Origin: Eubacteriales bacterium
GTDB lineage: Bacteria > Bacillota > Clostridia > Lachnospirales > Lachnospiraceae
Direction: 5' to 3'
Length of the DNA stretch: 38,276 bases
Assembly (NCBI GenBank): GCA_030539055.1
Contig: JAUNSV010000006.1
Location: 36,173 to 74,448, forward strand
In this document: positions 8,976 through 15,046 of the stretch, one piece after another
Position numbering within the stretch: position 1 is the first letter of the stretch
Layout of the letters: the number at the start of each line of letters is the position of its first letter
Notes under the pieces: generated by a model
The model's database searches: none
Seen by the model: the letters and a program-made list of their open reading frames with translations, nothing else
Told to the model about the DNA's origin: nothing
Position numbers and translations under genes: made by a program

Positions 8976-9362
8976 ATGAAATTAAAAACTATAGGATGCT
9001 TTAAAGAAATGCCATATGGATACAACAATGGTAAATCTATTAAAGATTATATTTCAGATAATGAAGCAAGCAATAAAAAAGAGATAATAAATTACCTTAA
9101 TCAAGGTATTTGTATAGCAGCATGTTGTGGTGTTTCTGAAGATGTTATTAATCCAAATAATGGAATTATTGGAGTGCCAGATGTTTTGGTTGATGGAAAG
9201 TATCAATGGTATAGAGACATAATTTATTATATAGAAAAATATAATCTAAAATTACCAAAAGAATTTATTGAATATGCTAAAATAAATAAATGGCATATTA
9301 ATATTACTGAGAAAGATATAGATGAAGATGATATTTCAATTATAGAAAATTTATATAATTAA
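8976..9362 (+). CDS. Probable immunity protein paired with the caspase-like toxin domain
   Basis: A 128-residue soluble protein from the ATG at 8976, chosen over the ATG at 8964 because GGAGG at 8966-8970 serves it. The order of motifs (KLKTIGCFKEMPYG, IIGVPDVLVDGKYQWYRD, YYIEKYNLKLPKEFIEY) recalls a bacterial family that I associate with immunity genes next to polymorphic toxin ends; this is from memory. It starts 12 nt after the DUF4417/caspase-like gene, so the two are probably co-translated. Its role in neutralising that domain is inferred. Confidence 0.6.
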   Translation: MKLKTIGCFKEMPYGYNNGKSIKDYISDNEASNKKEIINYLNQGICIAACCGVSEDVINPNNGIIGVPDVLVDGKYQWYRDIIYYIEKYNLKLPKEFIEYAKINKWHINITEKDIDEDDISIIENLYN

Positions 9363-9466
9363 TTTTGTATAAAAAAAGTGCAAATATAGTAGTAGTAATT
9401 CAAAACAAAAAGGGAAAACTTTATTATAAAATAGTTACAGAATATCCAGATAAGAAAAAGAGGTGA
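9359..9466 (+). pseudogene. Orphan C-terminal tail of a lost toxin
   Basis: An open stretch of 35 codons without a credible start ends in TGA at 9464. Its product contains IVVVIQNKKGKLYYKIVTEY followed by PDKKKR. Such a strand-rich end is typical of small RNase-type polymorphic toxin tips. It sits 4 nt before the DUF4926 gene, where a cognate toxin would end. I read it as the remnant of a toxin cassette whose immunity gene survived. Confidence 0.5.
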
Positions 9467-9470
9467 TAAA

Positions 9471-9656
9471 ATGAATGAATTAGATGTAGTAAAATTAATT
9501 AAAGATTTGGATGATATTCCAAAAGGCACAGAGGGAACAATTGCCCACAAATATGATAAAACAAATTTTGAAGCTGAGTTTTTTGATGATAAGCTTGATA
9601 CTATTGATGTAGTAACTACATCAGCTGAATATTTGGAGCTCGTAAAAACTTATTAA
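9471..9656 (+). CDS. DUF4926 family small protein, likely orphan immunity gene
   Basis: A 61-residue acidic protein (MNELDVVKLIKDLDD, KGTEGTIAHKYD, FEAEFFDDKLDTIDVVTT) that fits the DUF4926 pattern, a compact all-beta family. A good AGAGGTGA ribosome site precedes the ATG. DUF4926 genes are often found after toxin or mobile genes. Here it directly follows a toxin-tail remnant. The immunity role is inferred from that position. Confidence 0.68.
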   Translation: MNELDVVKLIKDLDDIPKGTEGTIAHKYDKTNFEAEFFDDKLDTIDVVTTSAEYLELVKTY

Positions 9657-9662
9657 GTGGAT

Positions 9663-9854
9663 ATGTGTTCATACTTTTATTCTAGCATCAAAGATATTGA
9701 TTATGTGAAAAGATTATACAAACAAAAACAAGATGAAGCAAAAGGCATTATTCCAGCAAAAAAAGAAAATGAATCGCTATATGAAAGAGATCATAGACTA
9801 GAGCTTGAAAAGAAATGGGGTAAAAAAGCAATAATTAAAAAAGAAGAAGACTAA
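9663..9854 (+). CDS. Small hypothetical protein, possibly another remnant
   Basis: 63 residues from the ATG at 9663, or 65 from a GTG at 9657 directly after the DUF4926 stop. It is highly charged, with a Lys/Glu-rich end (LYERDHRLELEKKWGKK). No family is recognised and no clear ribosome site is present, so it may rely on coupling or be a gene fragment. A terminator follows 19 nt later, consistent with it being the last reading frame of this cluster. Confidence 0.4.
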   Translation: MCSYFYSSIKDIDYVKRLYKQKQDEAKGIIPAKKENESLYERDHRLELEKKWGKKAIIKKEED

Positions 9855-9872
9855 AAAATAAATTTAAACTTT

Positions 9873-9899
9873 AAACTAGGTAGCAATACCTAGTTTTTT
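9873..9899 (+). terminator. Rho-independent terminator
   Basis: AAACTAGGT-AGCAAT-ACCTAGTTT is a perfect 9-bp stem followed by T residues. It closes the toxin/immunity cluster. Confidence 0.88.
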
Positions 9900-9933
9900 A
9901 TAAAATAACATAAAGATGTAAACTTCTGTTTTG

Positions 9934-10014
9934 TAGAAATATTCAAAAATTTATGTTATAATGATGTAATGTTAGATTTTACTTTCAATTTTTATCAAAA
10001 TGTAGTATTATAAT
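9934..10014 (+). promoter_or_regulatory. Promoter region of the PIN-domain gene
   Basis: Two -10 candidates are present: TATAAT at 9957-9962 with TGT before it (extended -10), and TATAAT at 10009-10014. Neither has a clear -35 box. The first would give a 70-nt leader, the second a ~15-nt leader containing the GGTGAGG ribosome site. Confidence 0.45.
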
Positions 10015-10035
10015 AAGCATAGAGGTGAGGCTTTA

Positions 10036-10515
10036 ATGAATGAGAAATTAAAAGTTTATCTTGATACATCAGTTATTAGTTATCTAAAACAAGATGACTC
10101 CCCTGAGAAAACTAAGATAACTAATGATTTGTGGGAAAAGTTCAAGACTGGAATTTATGATATATGTTTTTCTAATTTAACTCTTTTAGAGGTTGGTAGA
10201 TGTTTTGATGAAAAGAGATTATTTTTAGCTAATAAATTAAATGAGATAGAATATGAAGAATATAAAGTAAATGAAAGAACTAAAAACCTTGCGACTCAAA
10301 TAATAAGAATTGGCATACTTACTGAAAAAAGCTTTGATGATTGTCAGCACATAGCAGTTGCTCTTCAAAATGATTGCGACATTATAGTATCTTGGAATTT
10401 TAAACATCTTGTAAATGTAAAAACAATTAATGGTATTAGAGCCATATCAATGATTGAAGGATATAAGACAATTAATATATTTGATCCATTAACATTATTA
10501 GAGATGGAGGTATAG
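10036..10515 (+). CDS. PIN-domain RNase, VapC-like toxin
   Basis: A 159-residue PIN-domain protein. The acidic metal-binding set is visible: Asp10 (YLDTSVISY), Glu52 (LLEVGR), Asp101-Asp102 (FDDCQHIAVAL) and the distal DIIVSWNFKHL block near 115-125. PIN toxins cut tRNA or rRNA using Mg. The residues are intact, so activity is plausible. A short gene follows 2 nt after its stop and is the antitoxin candidate, making the order toxin first. Substrate unknown. Confidence 0.83.
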   Translation: MNEKLKVYLDTSVISYLKQDDSPEKTKITNDLWEKFKTGIYDICFSNLTLLEVGRCFDEKRLFLANKLNEIEYEEYKVNERTKNLATQIIRIGILTEKSFDDCQHIAVALQNDCDIIVSWNFKHLVNVKTINGIRAISMIEGYKTINIFDPLTLLEMEV

Positions 10516-10517
10516 AG

Positions 10518-10682
10518 ATGAATAATTTATTACACGATTTATCAGTAGATGATATCCATAATTTAAGAGTAGAAAATTCTAAACTTATGGAAAAAATGTC
10601 AAGTGATGAGATATCACATTATATTGAAGAAGAAACAAATGATTTTAGAAAATTATTAAAAAGAAAGATCATTCAGTTTTAG
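10518..10682 (+). CDS. Candidate antitoxin of the PIN toxin
   Basis: 54 residues, with GGAGG 7 nt upstream inside the end of the toxin gene. The product is helical and acidic in its first two thirds (DLSVDDIHNLRVENSKL, SSDEISHYIEEE) with a basic end (LLKRKIIQF). Size, charge and coupling fit an antitoxin that wraps the PIN active site. No DNA-binding fold is obvious. No named family is recognised. Confidence 0.6.
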   Translation: MNNLLHDLSVDDIHNLRVENSKLMEKMSSDEISHYIEEETNDFRKLLKRKIIQF

Positions 10683-10718
10683 TAAGATGAGAGATTTTAA
10701 AAACAAAATAACATCCCT

Positions 10719-10811
10719 ATGGAATATTACACGAAGGGAGAGGAATATGAAGATATATTAGAGAATGCAGAGGAATTATGGGTTGATTATTTAAGCGATG
10801 AAGAAGACTAG
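10719..10811 (+). pseudogene. 30-codon acidic fragment, probably remnant coding DNA
   Basis: The frame reads MEYYTKGEEYEDILENAEEL and WVDYLSDEED, open from a stop at 10698. It has clear coding character but is too short for any recognised protein and lacks a ribosome site. It lies between the antitoxin and another relic, so it is probably the tail of a deleted gene. Confidence 0.35.
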
Positions 10812-10843
10812 AATATTAATTAAAAGCATAAGCTAGGTACTAA

Positions 10844-11110
10844 TATAAAGATAATGTAGAAAGACAAATAAAAGAAATCCCTAAAATGGTAGGTAAGAAT
10901 GAAGCATATCAAAATGCTATGAAAAACTCTGATGAACAAAATGCAAGAATGGAATGCGAAAAAGCACTCCGTGATGTGATTAATTCTATAATGTTTGATA
11001 AAATAGAATTATTCAAACTATATCAAGATAATCCAGACTTTAAGAAATGGCTCTTATCAATGGTATTTGCAGCGACATACAGTACGCATACTTCTATTAG
11101 TAAAAAATAA
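10844..11110 (+). pseudogene. C-terminal relic resembling a restriction helicase subunit
   Basis: An open frame of 88 codons after a stop at 10841, with the first ATG only at 10886. The sequence (EAYQNAMKNSDEQNAR, ELFKLYQDNPDFKKWLLSMVF) resembles the C-terminal end of HsdR-like DEAD/DEAH restriction subunits. The rest of such a ~1000-residue protein is absent. I therefore read it as the leftover of a deleted restriction gene. A 74-residue free-standing protein from 10886 is possible but has no ribosome site. Confidence 0.45.
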
Positions 11111-11149
11111 TTATTGTAAAAGTGCATTCTTATATAATAGCACCACTAC

Positions 11150-11177
11150 AAAAATCGACCTTAGGGTTGATTTTTTT
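11150..11177 (+). repeat. 28-nt direct repeat, right copy
   Basis: Perfect match to 4258-4285, marking the right edge of the accessory block. Beyond the 28 nt the flanks differ. Confidence 0.8.
11152..11177 (+). terminator. Rho-independent terminator, duplicate of the divIC terminator
   Basis: The same AATCGACC/GGTTGATT stem, followed by seven T. It follows decayed genes rather than an intact operon, which supports the idea that the copy arose with the island. Confidence 0.82.
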
Positions 11178-11234
11178 ATAATTAAATTAGAAAATAATTT
11201 AATTTTTTATCTAATACTCTTCACTCCTATTTTA

Positions 11235-11264
11235 TTGACAAAGTAAGAAAGCTTTATTTATAAT
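11235..11264 (+). promoter_or_regulatory. Promoter directly against the start codon of the surface protein
   Basis: TTGACA at 11235-11240 and TATAAT at 11259-11264, 18 bp apart. The ATG is at 11271, where transcription itself should begin. No ribosome site is present, so the transcript may be leaderless. Confidence 0.7.
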
Positions 11265-11270
11265 TAATTT

Positions 11271-13355
11271 ATGAAAAAAACTTTCTTCTTTTTATTAATT
11301 TTTTTAATTGTATTTTCAAATAAGCCAGCATTCGCATCAAGTAGTCAAGTTGAAATCACAAAATTTGATGAAGATGATAATTTTTATTATTTTACATTCG
11401 ATAATAATATTCCTTTAAAATTTATTGCAGATAGACCAGTAAATATTGGTAAAACTTATTGCTCTCACAATCAAGATTGGTATTATTACTATTGTGCTCC
11501 AGATTACTGGAAAAGCAGAGATGATTCAGATAATAGTACAGAAAAACATGGACAATATTTTTATCATGGTTACTTTTACACAGGATCTGCAGAGTTTAGG
11601 GGATGTAAATATCGAAACTACTTTTATTATAGTTTTTATTATTTAGATGGTAGTAGCACTTTTTTTTGTAGTGGTATGAATACTTCAAATGAAAGTGCAA
11701 ATATTTATTATAATAAGAATGTATTAAAAATTAAAAAGACTTTAGTAGATAATGGAACTTGTGCTGTAGCTACTTTTTTGAGTGCAGTTTTTCCTACGAT
11801 GCATGATGGAGTAGGTAGTTCATTTATAAATGCTAGTCCACAATTTGTCAATTTACTTTCTTGGAAGAATAATCATACTCATAAGTACACATTTACAAGT
11901 ATAACAAATAAAATGCATTCATTTTATTGTGAAGATTGTGGATATTCAAAAACAGAAGAGCATAAGTTTATTCATAAATATAATGATATAGAAAATAATG
12001 CTTGTATGTGTGGAATTGCAAATGTAATTAATGTATCAATAGATACAAGCACAATTTCAAATGAAAAAATAATTTTTAAAGCATCGAGGTCTGAACCATT
12101 TATAGAAGTTAATAAAGAGAAAGAGGGATATAATTTTATTGGTTTTCATATAGCTACATCAAGTTATGCAAATGGAATTATAATTCCAGAGAAAGTAATA
12201 CAAAATCTACCAGATGAATACCCACCATACAATCAAGATTATAAAGCTATATATGAACCACATAAGTATTATGTATATTTTAAGAAAAATTCAAATTACA
12301 ATTTCACTTTTTCTACTAGCTCTGTAGTTATACAAAATTTTTTATATGATGAAGAAAAAAAATTATTAAAAAATAAATGGGAGATGACAGGTTATGATTT
12401 TTTAGGTTGGTCAGAAGCAGAGGGGAGTAGTGTTATATATGAGAATGAACAATTAGTAAAAAATATAACAAATGAAAATTCAAAAATTATATCATTATTT
12501 CCAGAGTATAAAAAGAAGTATTTTACTTTATATATTACAGATGGCTCAACATTTTCTACAAAAAATATAGATATAGATAATTTATATCTTCCAAAAGCAA
12601 AAATAGTATCAAAAGATTATTATTGGTCTGTAAACGGATATGAAAGTTTAGAAAGAATAGATTCAAATTTTGTTTTTTCTATAGAAGATTTATATAAATA
12701 TGATGGAAAGAGTATCTTTTTAGATTGTAAATATTCAAAAGAAAACTCGAATGAAATAGCACCACAAAACAATTATGATGACAATGGAAGCAAAAATAAT
12801 ATATATGAAAATCTTGATAATTCTTCAGGTCCTGGTAGTATAAATAATATACAAAATGATACAATAAATACTAAAAATAGTACACTAAAAGAGAATATTG
12901 ATAATAATACAATTCCTACATTAAAAGATTATAAAGCACAAATAGATAATTATAAAAAGAACAATTCATCTGATAAAACTAATAACAAAAAAGTATTAGA
13001 AGTATTAGAAAATAAATTGGATATAATATCTTTAGAAAATAGTTTTAATGTGAGTATATCTCCATTTGATAATAGTAGAAATAAATTTAATGAGGGTTTA
13101 ATTGCTCAAATGGATTTTTTAAAAGGGAATGAAGAAAAAGCTTATTTATTAATTAAAAAGAAATTAAATATTAAAGATGGTATTGTTGGGAATATTATTA
13201 AATTTTTTATACAATTACCATTAGCAAAACAAAATCTATTTAAAATTTTTATGCTTTTTATATTTTTGATATACATCATTATTATGTTTTTTATAATAAA
13301 AAAAGTAGTAAGACAATATAAAGTATTATTTGATAAGAAACAGTATAGCGATTAA
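11271..13355 (+). CDS. Secreted, C-terminally membrane-anchored surface protein with Flg_new-like repeats
   Basis: 694 residues. A signal peptide (MKKTFFFLLIFLIVF core, predicted cleavage after AFA at residue 22) starts the protein and a transmembrane helix at about 659-676 with a basic cytoplasmic tail ends it. The outer part is rich in Tyr, Cys and Asn. A zinc-ribbon-like stretch (FYCEDCGYSKTEEH, CMCG) lies near 220-250. Two or more Listeria-Bacteroides type modules follow (EGYNFIGFHI, TGYDFLGWSEAEG). An Asn/Ser/Lys-rich low-complexity spacer covers roughly 500-590. It is likely an adhesin or cell-surface sensor; no enzyme motif is seen. The start is fixed by the signal peptide. Confidence 0.75.
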   Translation: MKKTFFFLLIFLIVFSNKPAFASSSQVEITKFDEDDNFYYFTFDNNIPLKFIADRPVNIGKTYCSHNQDWYYYYCAPDYWKSRDDSDNSTEKHGQYFYHGYFYTGSAEFRGCKYRNYFYYSFYYLDGSSTFFCSGMNTSNESANIYYNKNVLKIKKTLVDNGTCAVATFLSAVFPTMHDGVGSSFINASPQFVNLLSWKNNHTHKYTFTSITNKMHSFYCEDCGYSKTEEHKFIHKYNDIENNACMCGIANVINVSIDTSTISNEKIIFKASRSEPFIEVNKEKEGYNFIGFHIATSSYANGIIIPEKVIQNLPDEYPPYNQDYKAIYEPHKYYVYFKKNSNYNFTFSTSSVVIQNFLYDEEKKLLKNKWEMTGYDFLGWSEAEGSSVIYENEQLVKNITNENSKIISLFPEYKKKYFTLYITDGSTFSTKNIDIDNLYLPKAKIVSKDYYWSVNGYESLERIDSNFVFSIEDLYKYDGKSIFLDCKYSKENSNEIAPQNNYDDNGSKNNIYENLDNSSGPGSINNIQNDTINTKNSTLKENIDNNTIPTLKDYKAQIDNYKKNNSSDKTNNKKVLEVLENKLDIISLENSFNVSISPFDNSRNKFNEGLIAQMDFLKGNEEKAYLLIKKKLNIKDGIVGNIIKFFIQLPLAKQNLFKIFMLFIFLIYIIIMFFIIKKVVRQYKVLFDKKQYSD

Positions 13356-13433
13356 AATATAAAAAACAAATAATAAAATATAATGACAAATAAAGAGAAT
13401 TAATGCTATATATTTTATATGATAAAAAAATAG

Positions 13434-13462
13434 TTGACCACTCCTTGATTATTTTATATAAT
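13434..13462 (+). promoter_or_regulatory. Promoter of trxA
   Basis: TTGACC at 13434-13439 and TATAAT at 13457-13462 with 17 bp between, upstream of an AGGAG site. Confidence 0.8.
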
Positions 13463-13479
13463 AAAAAAAAGGAGAAAAT

Positions 13480-13785
13480 ATGGCAAAAATTATTAATAAA
13501 GAAATATATGAAAATGAATTTTTAAAAGCACCAATTGCATTAATTGATTTTTATGCAGATTGGTGTGGTCCATGTAAAATGATGGCACCAGTTATTGATG
13601 AATTAGCAAATGAAATGGATGGAAAAGTATTAATAGGGAAAGTAAATATAGATAATAATCCAGATATTGCTAAAATGTATCAAATCATTACAATTCCAAC
13701 ATTTTTGATATTGAAAAATGGACAAGTAGATAAAAAATTTGTTGGTGCAATTGAAAAAGAAGATTTAATAGAAGCCCTAAAGTAA
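13480..13785 (+). CDS. trxA: Thioredoxin
   Basis: A 101-residue thioredoxin with the redox motif WCGPC at residues 28-32 preceded by FYAD, and the cis-proline segment ITIPTFLILKNG. It reduces protein disulfides in the cytosol using thioredoxin reductase, which is not in this window. It stands alone with its own promoter and is followed by the tRNA-Lys promoter. Confidence 0.96.
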   Translation: MAKIINKEIYENEFLKAPIALIDFYADWCGPCKMMAPVIDELANEMDGKVLIGKVNIDNNPDIAKMYQIITIPTFLILKNGQVDKKFVGAIEKEDLIEALK

Positions 13786-13795
13786 AATTTGTATC

Positions 13796-13824
13796 TTGAC
13801 AATCATAAAATACTTTTGTATAAT
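13796..13824 (+). promoter_or_regulatory. Consensus promoter of tRNA-Lys
   Basis: TTGACA at 13796-13801 and TATAAT at 13819-13824 with 17 bp between. Both boxes are perfect, as expected for a stable RNA. Confidence 0.88.
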
Positions 13825-13847
13825 GCAAAAGTTGTATTGTTTTATGT

Positions 13848-13920
13848 GCGCCTCTAGCTCAGATGGTAGAGCAGCAGACTCTTAATCTGTTTGTCCAGGG
13901 TTCGATTCCCTGGAGGCGCA
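13848..13920 (+). tRNA. tRNA-Lys (CTT)
   Basis: 73 nt with acceptor GCGCCTC/GAGGCGC, T8-A9, D-arm GCTC, anticodon loop CTCTTAA giving CTT, T-loop TTCGATT and discriminator A. CCA is not encoded. A T-run follows directly and may end transcription. Confidence 0.95.
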
Positions 13921-13925
13921 TTTTT

Positions 13926-14555
13926 TTATACACTTTTTGGAATAGCTTTTAAATAATTAATCTTAATACCTTTTTTATAAAATTTTTCTTCATATTCTGT
14001 CATAATATTATTTTCAATTAAGAAAGTATCTTTATGCAAATCATTACTTTTGTTTATTATTTCCCAATTATTTTCAATTAAAGTATTAATGCTATATTCA
14101 AATAACAATATATTATCACTTTTCATTTCAATACAGCCATCATTTTTTAATATTTTTTTATATAAATTAAGAAAAAATGGAGAAGTAAGTCGCCTATTAA
14201 TATGCTTTTTTTTGGGCCAAGGGTCAGAAAAATTTAAGTAAATTATATTTATGCTTTTTTCATTAATATAATCTGTAAGATTTTTAATATCGCAATTGAT
14301 GATTCTTATATTTAGTGGTATGTTTTTTTCTTTTTCAATATTGATATTATTTATTGCTTTTAATATAATACTTGCATTTTTTTCTACTCCAATAAAATCA
14401 ATGTTTGGATATTTAATAGAAGATTTAATAATAAATTGCCCCTTACCCATTCCAAGCTCTAAATATGTATTGTTTACTATATTTACTTTTTTCTGTATTA
14501 CTAAAGGGTACTCTTTTACAATAATTTCAGCATTTTTTATATGTCTAAGTCGCAT
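13926..14555 (-). CDS. trmB: tRNA (guanine-N7-)-methyltransferase
   Basis: A 209-residue class I SAM methyltransferase that modifies G46 of the tRNA variable loop. The SAM loop is ELGMGKGQF (residues ~32-40), followed by FIGVEKN and the signature NFSDPWPKKKH with RRLTSPFF. The length matches TrmB. The start is supported by GGAGA upstream on the minus strand. It converges on tRNA-Lys with only a few nt between. Confidence 0.94.
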   Translation of the reverse strand: MRLRHIKNAEIIVKEYPLVIQKKVNIVNNTYLELGMGKGQFIIKSSIKYPNIDFIGVEKNASIILKAINNINIEKEKNIPLNIRIINCDIKNLTDYINEKSINIIYLNFSDPWPKKKHINRRLTSPFFLNLYKKILKNDGCIEMKSDNILLFEYSINTLIENNWEIINKSNDLHKDTFLIENNIMTEYEEKFYKKGIKINYLKAIPKSV

Positions 14556-14578
14556 TTTTCTCCATTTAATAAAAAATT

Positions 14579-14607
14579 TTGATTTTAAATAATATTTTTG
14601 GTATAAT
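14579..14607 (+). promoter_or_regulatory. Promoter of gtrA
   Basis: TTGATT at 14579-14584 and TATAAT at 14602-14607 with 17 bp between, in the divergent gap between trmB and gtrA. Confidence 0.75.
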
Positions 14608-14623
14608 ATAAGGGAATAAAAAT

Positions 14624-15028
14624 ATGAAAGAATTAATTAATAAAAATAAAGGAATTATATTATATTTAATTTTTGGGGGACTTACTACTTTACTTGGTAT
14701 AATTGTATATTTTATTTGTTCTCATAGGCTTAAACTTTCTACAGCTACTAGTTCTATTATTTCGTGGATTTTAGCTACTACTTTTGCTTTTTTTACAAAT
14801 AAAATATTTGTATTTGATAGTAAAAAGTTTTCTTTAGAAATATTATTAAAAGAAGCTACTTCTTTTTTTTCATTTAGGATATTTTCTGGCTTATTAGATT
14901 TAATAATAATGGTAGTTGGAGTAGATTTTTTAAAATATAATGATTTTTTAATGAAAATGTTTGCTAGTATTATTGTAGTAGTAACAAATTATATTGCAAG
15001 TAAGTTTTTTATTTTTAAAAAGAAATAA
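14624..15028 (+). CDS. GtrA family membrane protein
   Basis: A 134-residue integral membrane protein with four hydrophobic helices, matching the GtrA fold (LIFGGLTTLLGIIVYF at the start; ATTFAFFTNKIFVFDSK after helix two; a final NYIASKFFIFKKK). Members are thought to help move lipid-linked sugars across the membrane for surface glycosylation. No partner glycosyltransferase is adjacent. Its stop lies 1 nt from the convergent GH13 gene. Confidence 0.85.
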   Translation: MKELINKNKGIILYLIFGGLTTLLGIIVYFICSHRLKLSTATSSIISWILATTFAFFTNKIFVFDSKKFSLEILLKEATSFFSFRIFSGLLDLIIMVVGVDFLKYNDFLMKMFASIIVVVTNYIASKFFIFKKK

Positions 15029-15046
15029 TTTATATTTTAATTATTT
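15023..15046. terminator. Possible bidirectional AT-only terminator
   Basis: AAATAATT-(8 nt)-AATTATTT is a perfect 8-bp inverted repeat lying across the stop codons of gtrA and the convergent GH13 gene. With no G-C pair it is weak. It is the only candidate terminator for both. Confidence 0.35.

Noticed and set aside
14296-14592. 98-codon hydrophobic frame on the plus strand
   Set aside because: It is the antisense of trmB, which has clear family motifs.
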